Assembly: GCA_030615205.1 (NCBI GenBank)
Contig: JAUWZS010000001.1
Coordinates: forward strand, 273,492 to 337,491
Source: Candidatus Aenigmatarchaeota archaeon
Lineage (GTDB): Archaea > Aenigmatarchaeota > Aenigmatarchaeia > CG10238-14 > SCSR01
DNA length: 64,000 nt
Reading direction: 5' to 3'
Below are positions 41,318-50,429 of the stretch, in pieces. Position numbers and translations under genes: made by a program. Within the stretch, counting starts at the first letter, position 1. Each line of letters starts with the position of its first letter. Below the pieces are notes generated by a model. That model saw only the letters and a program-made list of their open reading frames with translations, was not told the origin of the DNA and searched no databases.

Positions 41318-43114
41318 ATGATGAGAGGAAGATTTTTCAAGAGTTTGCTGCGTGGGTATAAAATTCTAAGTGAGAGGAAAGCTGAAGAGCCGATTGTACC
41401 AGTCAGAGTTATCGAGCAACCAACGCAGCGAGCCATACTTGAGGCTGTCATACAGAGAAGAGGAAAAGTTGCAGTTGAAGGCGCGGCAGAACCTAAAGAG
41501 GTACAAAGAATTAGAGAGATACGACAAATAGTGGAGATCAGAGGTCTTGAGATCCCAGAGTTCAAATCCAAATATGTACAACGTGTAAAGACGAAGCCTA
41601 AGGAGAGGGAATTCTTAGAACTGACTTATCCATTAATACCCTCGAAACCAAAAAAAGGAGAACCTGTGTTTGCGTATGTAAAGATTTTCTGGGACAGGAG
41701 TTCACACAGGCATGTTTATCAGTTGATTGAGCCAGAACTTTCTTCGAAGCTGAAAGAGATATTGAATAAGATAAAAGATTTACTTGAACAGAGATTAGAT
41801 ATTGATTTTTCCAAACTGAAGAAGTTCGAAACAATGGCATATCTTACAAAACAGATTAATGAACTCATGGACTATTTTGGCTTCAGAATAAACGAAACTG
41901 AGAAAAAGATTTTGCGGTATTATATTGAGCGGGATTTTGTAGGCCTTGGTAAAATAGAACCTATGATGAAGGATGAGAATATCGAAGATATAAGCTGTAA
42001 TGGCCTTGGAATACCTTTATTTATTTTTCATAGAAACCCGATACTGGGATCGCTAATTACAAACATTAGCTATGAAGACGCGGGTGAACTCGACTCTTTT
42101 ATTACGCGACTATCCCAGCTTTGCGGCAAAACTATTTCAATGGCCGAACCGCTGGTAGATGGCGCGTTGCCGGATGGTAGTAGACTCCAAGCAACACTTG
42201 CAACGGATATAGCTAGACGTGGAAGCAACTTTACAATACGAAAATTCACCAAAGTCCCGCTAACGCCGATTCACATTCTGAATTATAATACACTTGACAT
42301 AAAAATGATGGCATATTTGTGGTTTGTTATTGATTACGGCTGTAGCATACTTGTGTCTGGGGGCACAGCTTCGGGCAAGACAACTTTGCTCAATGTGCTT
42401 TCACTGTTCATACGACCGGATAAAAAAATTGTTTCGATTGAAGATACGGCTGAGCTACGTTTGCCACACGCACACTGGATTCCAACAGTAGCAAGAACAT
42501 CTATTGCTGAGGAGGGAGTGGGAAAAAGAGGTGAGGTTGATCTATTCGACCTTCTGAGAGAGAGTTTCAGGCAGAGGCCAGACTACATAATAGTGGGAGA
42601 GGTCAGAGGACGCGAGGCATACATACTTTTCCAGCAGATGGCAACTGGCCACCCTTCCCTTGCGACTATACACGCAGAAAATATGCCAAAACTTATGGAC
42701 AGGCTGACCACCCCACCAATTTCCCTACCACCAGCTCTTATAGGCAGTCTTGATTTGGCAGTGTTCCTCGCACGTATGAAATACAGAGGTAAATTTGTCA
42801 GACGTGCAAATGAGATCATAGAAATGATAGAATACGATGCTGAAAGCAAAAAACCGTTAGTAAATCAGATTTTCAGATGGAATTCGGAGAATGACAGATT
42901 CAGCTCTGAAAAGAAAAGCATAATGCTGAAGAAGATTGCTAAGAGAACCGGGCTTACAGAAAAGGAAATAAAAGATGAGCTCCAAAGGCGTATGTTGGTT
43001 TTGAAGTGGATGAAAGAAAACAACATCCTAGATTTCAGAGACGTCAGCAAGATAATAAATATGTATTATAATTATCCACAACGTACTATTTCGATGATGA
43101 TAGAACAGATGTAG
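41318..43114 (+). CDS. type IV pilus assembly ATPase (GspE/TadA family)
   Basis: 598 residues. N-terminal linker region rich in charged residues (1-130), then the PilT-like N domain (DENIEDISCNGLGIPLFIFH), Walker A GGTASGKTTLLN (about 346-357), Asp box IEDTAELRLPHAHW, Walker B and His box (DYIIVGEVRGREAYILFQQM followed by ATGHPSLATIHAEN). It powers extension of the pilus with two TadC/ArlJ-type membrane platform proteins downstream. Like ArlI it lacks a zinc-binding tetra-Cys. A double ATG (41318, 41321) marks the start. Confidence 0.93.
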   Translation: MMRGRFFKSLLRGYKILSERKAEEPIVPVRVIEQPTQRAILEAVIQRRGKVAVEGAAEPKEVQRIREIRQIVEIRGLEIPEFKSKYVQRVKTKPKEREFLELTYPLIPSKPKKGEPVFAYVKIFWDRSSHRHVYQLIEPELSSKLKEILNKIKDLLEQRLDIDFSKLKKFETMAYLTKQINELMDYFGFRINETEKKILRYYIERDFVGLGKIEPMMKDENIEDISCNGLGIPLFIFHRNPILGSLITNISYEDAGELDSFITRLSQLCGKTISMAEPLVDGALPDGSRLQATLATDIARRGSNFTIRKFTKVPLTPIHILNYNTLDIKMMAYLWFVIDYGCSILVSGGTASGKTTLLNVLSLFIRPDKKIVSIEDTAELRLPHAHWIPTVARTSIAEEGVGKRGEVDLFDLLRESFRQRPDYIIVGEVRGREAYILFQQMATGHPSLATIHAENMPKLMDRLTTPPISLPPALIGSLDLAVFLARMKYRGKFVRRANEIIEMIEYDAESKKPLVNQIFRWNSENDRFSSEKKSIMLKKIAKRTGLTEKEIKDELQRRMLVLKWMKENNILDFRDVSKIINMYYNYPQRTISMMIEQM

Positions 43115-43199
43115 TTGTAATGATGCATGAATATGCGTATGGATATGCGTTGTCGAAAGCCATTGTCGAAAAGTGCTGTATCAAACGAACGGTGTGTAA

Positions 43200-44075
43200 A
43201 TGGGATTTTATAACAAAATATCTTTTAGAATGTTTAGCCAATTCAGCGAGCGGATGTCATATTATTTTGGTGATGTCAGACTTACGCTTAAAAAGGCCAG
43301 AATAAGACTATCTTTGCAAGAATACATAAGCATAAGCATAATGACGTGCTTCATTGTTTTCATTACGAGTTTTCCTGTTCTGTCTTTTCTCTTTGGTTTT
43401 CTTTTCCAAACCTTCTTATTCAGTTTCATAAGTTCATTCACGGTCACTATAATCATAACAATTGGGATTTTTTTGTTTTTTATGAATTACCCAAAGCTAG
43501 TCATCAATGAAAAAGCAAAATCCATAGACAACGCCTTGCCTTTTGCTACGCTTTATCTTTCAACAATTGCAAGCTCCAAGTTGCCTGTGCACAGAATCTT
43601 TGAAATATTTTCCAAATTTGGCAAGTATGGCGAACTTACAGATGAAATAAAATCCATACAAAACGACATGGATGTTTTTGGACTTGATGTTAACACTGCA
43701 CTGGAGAGGGCTGTTGAACGGTCACCATCCAAGCTCTTTAAAGAACTGATTTGGGGGATGCTGTCTACCATACGCTCAGGCGGTGATGTTTCTATATATC
43801 TAAAAGAATCAGCCGTGAATATGGTAAACGAATACAGAAGAAAACTTTATGAGTTTTCACACCAACTGACTATTTATATAGAAGTCTACCTTACCACAAT
43901 AGTTCTTGGTTCAATATTTTTTACAATATTAACATCGATAATGTCAGGCATATCAGGAGGTGTAGACACATCAGGTATGATAGTCATGCAGTTTATTCTT
44001 ATTTTTGTTTTTATTCCACTAGTTTCGACGCTCTTTATACTCATGATAAAAGCGACAACGCCTGGAGGAGAGTAA
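43200..44075 (+). CDS. pilus platform membrane protein TadC/ArlJ-like, first copy
   Basis: 291 residues, with hydrophobic helices near residues 45-65 (SISIMTCFIVFITSFPVLSF), 70-100 and a pair near the C-terminus (VYLTTIVLGSIFFTILTSIM, IVMQFILIFVFIPLVSTLF). Two T2SSF-type cytoplasmic helix bundles appear as SIDNALPFATLYLSTIASSK and RSPSKLFKELIWGMLSTIRS. It is the polytopic inner-membrane partner of the ATPase. GGTGTGTAA precedes the ATG, 85 bases after the ATPase gene. Confidence 0.88.
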   Translation: MGFYNKISFRMFSQFSERMSYYFGDVRLTLKKARIRLSLQEYISISIMTCFIVFITSFPVLSFLFGFLFQTFLFSFISSFTVTIIITIGIFLFFMNYPKLVINEKAKSIDNALPFATLYLSTIASSKLPVHRIFEIFSKFGKYGELTDEIKSIQNDMDVFGLDVNTALERAVERSPSKLFKELIWGMLSTIRSGGDVSIYLKESAVNMVNEYRRKLYEFSHQLTIYIEVYLTTIVLGSIFFTILTSIMSGISGGVDTSGMIVMQFILIFVFIPLVSTLFILMIKATTPGGE

Positions 44076-44097
44076 TTAATTAGAGAAGGTAATTGGA

Positions 44098-45114
44098 ATG
44101 GCAAAGAATAGACTGGCAAAGAAGGGGACGGCAAAGAAAGCACAAATGATGAAGCTCAAACCCGAATCAATACTTAAGTTAAAATTGTCTAGAGATAGAA
44201 AAATATTTCTAATCACCTTATTATTTTCATTCGGTTTTGTAGTATTATCCGTGCTGACTGGAAACCCGGGTATAATTGCGAACGCAATAGTCCTTTCGAC
44301 TTTTATTGTGGCAACTCCCCAGTTCTTTTTTATATATGAAAGATATAGAGACTTGAAATCCATGGAGGAAAAGTTCCCTATTTTCTTACGTGATATAATC
44401 GAGTCGGTGCGTTCTGGGTCACCACTGCACAAAGCAATAATAACCGTCAGCGCATTCGATTATGGGAGGCTTTCTATAGAAGTAAAAAAGATGGCGAATC
44501 AGCTTACATGGGGACTACCGCTAGAGAAGGTATTGGATCAGTTTGCGGATCGCGTCGAGCGCAGTAAACGTCTTTACACGAACGTTAAAATAATACGAGA
44601 GGCTCATCTGTCTGGTGGGGATCTCCCCTCAACTCTTGAGACAGTTGCAAACAACTCGAACATGCTGGGAGAGTCTGAAAAAGAAAGACGCAGCATACTG
44701 AATCAATATGTTGTGCTTATGTACGCTATATGTTTTATTTTCATAGGAATAGTCGTTGCAATAAATAATCTTATGATTCCAATATTTACTGTTTCAAGTG
44801 CTACAATAGGTGGCGGAGAGGTGTTTGGGGTAAGCAATCCTTGCTATACATGCTCCGACTTTTCGTGTGCTGTATGTGAGATTTTTGAAAGTACTTCTAT
44901 GTATATATTCTCAATCGATCCTGCAACAATTGCATCATACTATGTTTCTCTTTTCTTTTTTATGAGCATCGTACAAGCAATATTCTCCGGTCTTGTTGCA
45001 GGTCAGATTGGTGAGAATTCTATAAGAGCTGGAATAAAACACAGCCTTGTACTTACGTCAATAACGTTTGGTACATTTTATTTCTTGATTTACTTCGGAT
45101 TTTTAGGTGTTTGA
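44098..45114 (+). CDS. pilus platform membrane protein TadC/ArlJ-like, second copy
   Basis: 338 residues, related in layout to the preceding gene but longer. Basic N-terminus (LAKKGTAKKAQMMKLKPES), helices near 40-60 and 65-85, the T2SSF cytoplasmic segment (FPIFLRDIIESVRSGSPLHK followed by AIITVSAFDYGRLSIEVKKM), and three C-terminal helices. A Cys-rich loop (CYTCSDFSCAVCE, four Cys) lies in the large extracytoplasmic loop; such a four-Cys cluster is unusual in TadC proteins. The pair of platform genes suggests a heterodimer, as in Tad pili. Confidence 0.88.
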   Translation: MAKNRLAKKGTAKKAQMMKLKPESILKLKLSRDRKIFLITLLFSFGFVVLSVLTGNPGIIANAIVLSTFIVATPQFFFIYERYRDLKSMEEKFPIFLRDIIESVRSGSPLHKAIITVSAFDYGRLSIEVKKMANQLTWGLPLEKVLDQFADRVERSKRLYTNVKIIREAHLSGGDLPSTLETVANNSNMLGESEKERRSILNQYVVLMYAICFIFIGIVVAINNLMIPIFTVSSATIGGGEVFGVSNPCYTCSDFSCAVCEIFESTSMYIFSIDPATIASYYVSLFFFMSIVQAIFSGLVAGQIGENSIRAGIKHSLVLTSITFGTFYFLIYFGFLGV

Positions 45115-45119
45115 ATCAA

Positions 45120-45683
45120 ATGAAAAAGAAATTGGAAAGGAACTCTGGGCGTAGATTGAAGGGCCAATTCAACATTGAATTCTTTACAGTATTGATACTT
45201 TTTGTAGGGTTTGCAGCATACTTCTCAATGAGATTGGCTGAAGTCCGCCCTATTTATATTAAGGCAGTAAGGCAAGCAATTATCCGGTCGGAAGTTTACA
45301 GAATAAGCGAAGTGCTTATTAATAACCCAGGACACCCAACCGATTGGGATACACTTGTCGGCACGCCTGGCGAGAGTGAAATAAAACGTATAGGACTTTT
45401 AGATCATTCTCAGAACAAAACAAACCTTTTATCCGAACAAAAGATAATTGGGCTCAACACTCTGTGCAGCAGCGAGGACGGATATGATAAAATCAAAGAC
45501 CTCATTGGTGCAGAACACGATTTTTCGATAATATTAATCGAGAAGCCTAGCGAATTAGTAAAAATTGATTGTGGATCCACCCAATCCGGAGAGAATGTAG
45601 CATCGATAAGAAGGCTGGGCGTGTTCGATTCAGATGGTGATGGAGAATTAGAGTATGGAGAATTGATTGTCCAAGCTTGGTGA
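45120..45683 (+). CDS. pseudopilin-like protein with a C-terminal EF-hand-like loop
   Basis: 187 residues from the ATG at 45120 (MKKKLERNSGRRLKGQFNIE). One N-terminal hydrophobic helix (FFTVLILFVGFAAYFSM) follows a basic leader, as in pseudopilins. The ectodomain has two Cys and ends with DSDGDGELEYGELIV (about 169-183), matching the DxDxDGxxxxxE calcium-binding loop of EF-hands. Calcium binding by a pilus component is inferred, not shown. It starts six bases after the second platform gene and is closely followed by another pseudopilin-like gene. Confidence 0.7.
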   Translation: MKKKLERNSGRRLKGQFNIEFFTVLILFVGFAAYFSMRLAEVRPIYIKAVRQAIIRSEVYRISEVLINNPGHPTDWDTLVGTPGESEIKRIGLLDHSQNKTNLLSEQKIIGLNTLCSSEDGYDKIKDLIGAEHDFSIILIEKPSELVKIDCGSTQSGENVASIRRLGVFDSDGDGELEYGELIVQAW

Positions 45684-45711
45684 AGAGTTGGTAAAATTGG
45701 TGAAAAGGAGG

Positions 45712-47097
45712 ATGATGGCAAAGATGGGCAGAAAAGGAGTAATCAATATTGTAGAACTCACAATAGTTGTGATAATACTTTTTGTGTCATTTAGTATATT
45801 TTTTCCAAGGGCTGATTATAGAAATAGATGGGAAGATGCATACGCGATTTTGAAATCTAGAGACATAGCACTGCTACTTGAAAGAACTGGGAATTTACGC
45901 ACATACGCATTTGAGCCAGAGTTGATGGAGAATTTTTTTGAAATACTCTTTCCAGAGTCAAATCTAATCCTTTGGTCTGAAACTGATGGAGCCATAAAAA
46001 AAGATATAAAAATAGCCTGTAATTGCACTGGCGATACTATTACGAAGCTTACTAGTTGGACAAACGGACTAAAGTTAAACGAACGTGACATAACAATGAG
46101 TTTTTGCTCTGCAAATCTGGATTACCTTGGACCGTGTGTGGAAAATTCAGACGTGATGTTAATATGGGACTATAAAGTGCTCCAACCATATGAACAGGCG
46201 CTTTCAGATTATATCGCAAGCGGTAAAGGAATAGTGGAGGTTATGGATTTTCGATATCAAAGTAGCGGCAATGCAGTGGATGACGATTCTGTACAGAGAA
46301 ATATATTTGGGCTAAAATGGATTGATATAAAAAAGGCCAAAGACGCTCAGGACGAATTCGCAAGAGAACCAGACGATGCAACAGACATAATTTTCAATCC
46401 ATACAAGTATTTTTACAACATACCTCTTCCTTTGGAGGCAAGAAACGAGGACGGCGCAATTGAAGACTGTTCATATAATCCGATTAAGAACGGAACTTTT
46501 AGTTTTAAAGGCACCAACTACACATTTTGGATATGCAACGAAAGTTCAATTTGGTTTGATACGAACGGCGACGAATTTTATGATAGTTGGGTCAAAGAGC
46601 GGAGCGAAATAACTATAGGAGGTTACACTTTTCTACTTAATTATGTCAACAGCGATTCAAGCATAAGTATTTCCTTTAAACCTGATTATGTGTTTGATGA
46701 TTTCTTGGTGTACATTGCGCCACCAGGTGAGCCAGACCCGCCCGGTGAGGGTTGGGGAACTAGGAGGGTTGCACACATCGAACCGATAGACGATAATACT
46801 GATAGAATCTTAATGAAGTCAGTTTCTGTGAGCCCACCAAGAGAGTATCCGTGTGTAATTTTAAATCAGTTTGGAGATACCGGAGTTGCGTGGATGGCAG
46901 AATTTAGCGAGGACGGATTTGGAGATGATGAAAAAATGCTGTTGACATCTCTTTTACTTTGGGCTTCAAACAAGCGAACAACAAGCGGTGAAGTTTCAGA
47001 TATTCGTCTCGGATACATGACATCCTATATTACTGTGGAGAATGTTGATATGTTTGAAGTGTACAAATTCAGTTTAGGATTAGGTTATCCGTTTTAA
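45712..47097 (+). CDS. large pseudopilin-like protein with a GATase-like ectodomain
   Basis: About 461 residues from the double ATG at 45712/45715 (MMAKMGRKGVINIVELTIVV); AAGGAGG precedes it. A TTG at 45688 is another possible start. A prepilin-type N-terminal helix (VINIVELTIVVIILFVSFSI) leads to a large ectodomain. The segment VMLIWDYKVLQPYEQALSDY followed by IASGKGIVEVMDF resembles the class-I glutamine-amidotransferase-like fold used as a structural domain in ThuA-type proteins. Another calcium-loop-like DTNGDEFYD is at about residue 285. Probably the tip or adhesin subunit of the pilus; the last gene of the operon. Confidence 0.65.
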   Translation: MMAKMGRKGVINIVELTIVVIILFVSFSIFFPRADYRNRWEDAYAILKSRDIALLLERTGNLRTYAFEPELMENFFEILFPESNLILWSETDGAIKKDIKIACNCTGDTITKLTSWTNGLKLNERDITMSFCSANLDYLGPCVENSDVMLIWDYKVLQPYEQALSDYIASGKGIVEVMDFRYQSSGNAVDDDSVQRNIFGLKWIDIKKAKDAQDEFAREPDDATDIIFNPYKYFYNIPLPLEARNEDGAIEDCSYNPIKNGTFSFKGTNYTFWICNESSIWFDTNGDEFYDSWVKERSEITIGGYTFLLNYVNSDSSISISFKPDYVFDDFLVYIAPPGEPDPPGEGWGTRRVAHIEPIDDNTDRILMKSVSVSPPREYPCVILNQFGDTGVAWMAEFSEDGFGDDEKMLLTSLLLWASNKRTTSGEVSDIRLGYMTSYITVENVDMFEVYKFSLGLGYPF

Positions 47098-47139
47098 AAT
47101 AGCTATAATCGGGCTGTCGAACTATCAATCTTATTCATC

Positions 47140-49008
47140 TTATCTCAATCTTATGGCTTCCAAGTTTTTCGGTGCACTCGTTTCTATCTTGAACAGCTTG
47201 TAAATGCTTCTTGCAAGATCTACAGTCTTTTGTGCATCGCCGTGGCATACAAGCACGCGGTTCGGCCTTGATGACAATCGATTTATAAAGCTTAACAGCT
47301 GGTTTCTGTCGCTGTGGCCGGACAAGCCTTCTACAGTTTGAACTTCCATATTTAGCTTTATCGTAATTGTCTTACCGTTTTCGAGCCTTGTCGGAATTTC
47401 TTTCCAACCCTTTTGTATACGTTTTCCCATAGTTCCCTCGGCCTGGTAGCCTATGAAAATCAGCGTATTCTTCTCATCTTCTGCCAGGGCTTTCAGGTGT
47501 TCCATCACAGGCCCGCCCACTAGCATTCCTGATGTGGAAAGTATAACAACTGGTTTTTCTTCCCAAGACTTCTCGCGCTCGGACTGCGAAGCTATGCGTT
47601 TGAATATCTTGTTTGTGAACGGGTCTTGGTTGTTGAAGATTTTTTTCTGTATGATGTGTGACATATATTCAGGATACGCTGTGAATATTCCAGTGGCGTC
47701 CCAAATCATCCCATCTATAAAAACAGGATATTGGAAATCGTTCTGAACAAGAATGGCCATAACATCTTGCGAACGCTCTACAGCGAAGGTCGGTATTACT
47801 ACAGTGCCGCCTCTTGCCATCGTTCTGCCTATTATTTCCATAAGCTGGCCTTCCGCTTCTTGTCTGTGGGGCATTATGTTCTCTGCGCCGCCATATGTTG
47901 ATTCGATTATCAGAGTTTCAAGTCGTTGGAAATCTGTGAATGCAGGCTCGAAGAGCGTGGTGCGCGCGTATTTCATATCTGAAGCCCATACTATGTTGTG
48001 CATACCTTCTCCTATGTGTAGATGTATAAGCGCTGAACCCATTATGTGGCCAGCGTTTTGCAGGGTCAACCTGACATCCGGCGCTACGTCAGACACTTCA
48101 CCGTATTCAAGCGGGATGGAACGCTTGACAGCTTCTTTTACGCTTTTTGCAGTATAAAGCGGATTCACACCATTTCGCTGCATAACATCTATATAGTCCA
48201 AACAAAGCAATGCGAACAGGTCAACTGTAGGCGTAGTGCAATAGAGCGGACCTTTATACCCATATTCGTACAAATACGGAACCATGCCGCAGTGATCCAG
48301 GTGCGCATGCGAAACAATCACAGCATCAATCTCATTTGGATCGAACTCCTTTGTTTGCAATATTGGATACATGCCACTATTTGTGCCACCAAGCTTGACA
48401 CCACAATCAATGAGGACTTTGGACTTCGGTGTCTCAACTAGCATGCACGAGCGTCCAACTTCACGAAACCCACCCAAAGCAATGACGCGTATCCAGTCGC
48501 GGTTGGTTTTGCGTTCTGTGAAAATGCTATTGCCGATTTCATTCAAAAACTTCTTTCTGAACTTCACTTCTTTATGCAGCACTTTCCTTATGCCCTCTAT
48601 AATCTCGGATTTTATTGACGGCACTCGCTCTATGCGCGGTACCCAAAGCGTTTCGGAGCGTATGTGTCTGAATGTCTCGCCGCCGCGACCGATGACCAAG
48701 CCAGGTTTCTCAGCAGCGATTATAACCAAGCTGCGTTCAGGCTCGAAATAAATATCTTTTATTTTTGCACCCTCAGGTACGATCTCTTTTATTTTCGCTT
48801 TGCTAGTTTCCTGATCGATCGTAAGGTTGCTTTCTGGCCGAACCTCAATCCGTTTCTTTATGTTGTTGACTATTTCTTTTATCGTAGCTTCGTGCGAACG
48901 GAAGAAATCCTTGCTTTTTGTATAAACTATTATTTCCGATCCTTCCAGCTCAACCCTGCTTATAACTTCTTTTGGCAGACTGCTATTCACTTTATCTAGG
49001 ATTTTCAT
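47140..49008 (-). CDS. fttA: archaeal transcription termination nuclease aCPSF1 (FttA)
   Basis: 622 residues. N-terminal KH domains (EKPGLVIGRGGETFRHIRSE), then the metallo-beta-lactamase domain with HAHLDH and the beta-CASP domain (ESTYGGAENIMPHRQEAEGQ, FAVERSQDVMAILVQND), then C-terminal zinc ligands in GLSGHSDRNQLLSFI and VLVCHGDAQ. It cuts nascent RNA at U-rich terminators and ends transcription, as CPSF73 does in eukaryotes. Full family length, including the KH part absent from bacterial RNase J. Two genes upstream is psmB; the intervening 116 bases carry AT-rich promoter sequence. Confidence 0.95.
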   Translation of the reverse strand: MKILDKVNSSLPKEVISRVELEGSEIIVYTKSKDFFRSHEATIKEIVNNIKKRIEVRPESNLTIDQETSKAKIKEIVPEGAKIKDIYFEPERSLVIIAAEKPGLVIGRGGETFRHIRSETLWVPRIERVPSIKSEIIEGIRKVLHKEVKFRKKFLNEIGNSIFTERKTNRDWIRVIALGGFREVGRSCMLVETPKSKVLIDCGVKLGGTNSGMYPILQTKEFDPNEIDAVIVSHAHLDHCGMVPYLYEYGYKGPLYCTTPTVDLFALLCLDYIDVMQRNGVNPLYTAKSVKEAVKRSIPLEYGEVSDVAPDVRLTLQNAGHIMGSALIHLHIGEGMHNIVWASDMKYARTTLFEPAFTDFQRLETLIIESTYGGAENIMPHRQEAEGQLMEIIGRTMARGGTVVIPTFAVERSQDVMAILVQNDFQYPVFIDGMIWDATGIFTAYPEYMSHIIQKKIFNNQDPFTNKIFKRIASQSEREKSWEEKPVVILSTSGMLVGGPVMEHLKALAEDEKNTLIFIGYQAEGTMGKRIQKGWKEIPTRLENGKTITIKLNMEVQTVEGLSGHSDRNQLLSFINRLSSRPNRVLVCHGDAQKTVDLARSIYKLFKIETSAPKNLEAIRLR

Positions 49009-49124
49009 TTATACCACTGATTTTTAACGCTTAACAGTAAATCCACGTAACTTCTTCAGAAGTGCAATGGCTAAAACTTGTATATAATTCGAATAATTCT
49101 TCGATAGCGATTCTTATTTTTTTA

Positions 49125-49763
49125 TTATTTCTCTTTTGGCTTCATTGGAAATGTTTTTTTCTTTATCCCATCTTTTGTAATTGTTACTACATCTATGGCT
49201 TTTCCGCCTGAGCCGATGTCACGCTCTACTGCAGCACGTATCGCACGCACTGCAAGTTCTGCAGCAGCGTCAGCAGATAAGTTTTCATTAAAAGTATCTT
49301 CAAGCACACCAAGCGCCATAGGAGAACCCGAGCCAGTCGAGAAGAATCTCCTTTCTTCCTCAATCGCACCTATCGCGTCTAAACTGAAAATATGCGGTCC
49401 AGTACTGTAGCCGGCAATGATCAGCTGTACCATATAAGGCAAAAATGTCCATCTGCCGCCGTGCAGTATGTTTGCCAAAAGCGTTGCGCCGCCTTTAACA
49501 GTAATCTTCCTCTGATTCTGTATTTCGAACAGCTTTATCTCTGCCCGCATATACCTGACAAGCGTTTGTGCGTCACCGCTCGCACCAGCGATTGTCATAG
49601 CAATATAATCGTTAAGGCTGTATATCTTCTCCGTTTCCTTGCTAGCTACAAGAAATCCCATAGTAGATTTTTTTTCCGCAGCAAGGACAACGCCATCTTT
49701 GAATGCGATTCCAATAGTCGTTGTTCCAGTTTTTCTTATTTCAGGTTTTTCAATTTTCGCCAA
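49125..49763 (-). CDS. psmB: proteasome beta subunit
   Basis: 212 residues. A 13-residue propeptide ends in TG, and the catalytic Thr is T14 (TTTIGIAFKDGVVLAAEK); cleavage before it exposes the N-terminal nucleophile. Other family features: the Lys of VLAAEKKST, SGDAQTLVRYMRAEIKLFEI and the GSGSPMALGVLED with ADAAAELAVRAIRAAVERD. The subunit forms the inner rings of the 20S core particle. The alpha subunit and the AAA unfoldase are not in the window. A leader with AT-rich promoter sequence separates it from fttA. Confidence 0.95.
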   Translation of the reverse strand: MAKIEKPEIRKTGTTTIGIAFKDGVVLAAEKKSTMGFLVASKETEKIYSLNDYIAMTIAGASGDAQTLVRYMRAEIKLFEIQNQRKITVKGGATLLANILHGGRWTFLPYMVQLIIAGYSTGPHIFSLDAIGAIEEERRFFSTGSGSPMALGVLEDTFNENLSADAAAELAVRAIRAAVERDIGSGGKAIDVVTITKDGIKKKTFPMKPKEK

Positions 49764-49920
49764 GTTAATCCCTTCGTTTCTCGTTATTTCGTTTTTTCTT
49801 AATCCATCCAGAACCAGATAGAACTTTAGATGATAAATTAATTATGTAGTTGCTTTTAAATATCTTTATTTGTCCTAACAAAACTTAAATTTCTTCTCTG
49901 CCTTTTAATTATTGAGTAAA

Positions 49921-50427
49921 ATGTCCATATTTTATAAGGCACCTGATGGAGAAATGAAAGAGTTAATACTGGATGTTTGTACAGCACGGACATTCTTACA
50001 TGCTGTGCAACAATCTGGGTTTGGAGCTTATAAGAATGAAATAGCTCAGACGAAGAAACGTGTTTCTAATTTACCCATAGAGACACTAATTAAAATGTAT
50101 ATAAAATTAGGTAAGGATTTTGATTCATTATATTTAGAATTATTTGTGAGTGAATATCATGAGAAAATGAAACCACTTAACGTGCTTCTTAGATATAATT
50201 ACGGTTCTAATCTACAAGTCCCGGAGAAGTACATTGACCTCTATAAAGAATCTTATATAAGATCTATGCTACTCGCAGCACAAGGCAAAGTTTTGTCAGA
50301 TTTATTAGAAAAGAGATTGGGCAAGGAAGCCTGTGAAAAAAACATTAAAATTAGAAAGGTAAGAGAAAAAGCGAGTCTATTGAGAAATGATCTAGATATG
50401 ATAATGTTAGGATTTTGCTCAGGATAA
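49921..50427 (+). CDS. hypothetical protein, 168 residues
   Basis: Not recognised. Mostly helical, with two Cys in the first half (DVCTARTFL) and a helical core (ETLIKMYIKLGKDFDSLYLE, then RYNYGSNLQVPEKYIDLYKE, then RSMLLAAQGKVLSDLLEKRL). A TATA-like CTTAAAT (about 49884-49890) points to a transcript start near 49912, so either the TTG at 49912 or the ATG at 49921 is used. Its stop is convergent with proS, leaving only 2 bases between. No obvious partner. Confidence 0.6.
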   Translation: MSIFYKAPDGEMKELILDVCTARTFLHAVQQSGFGAYKNEIAQTKKRVSNLPIETLIKMYIKLGKDFDSLYLELFVSEYHEKMKPLNVLLRYNYGSNLQVPEKYIDLYKESYIRSMLLAAQGKVLSDLLEKRLGKEACEKNIKIRKVREKASLLRNDLDMIMLGFCSG

Positions 50428-50429
50428 AA

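Noticed and set aside
43120-43305. 61-residue ORF before the first TadC gene
   Set aside because: Overlaps the TadC frame, which has better membrane periodicity and a ribosome site.
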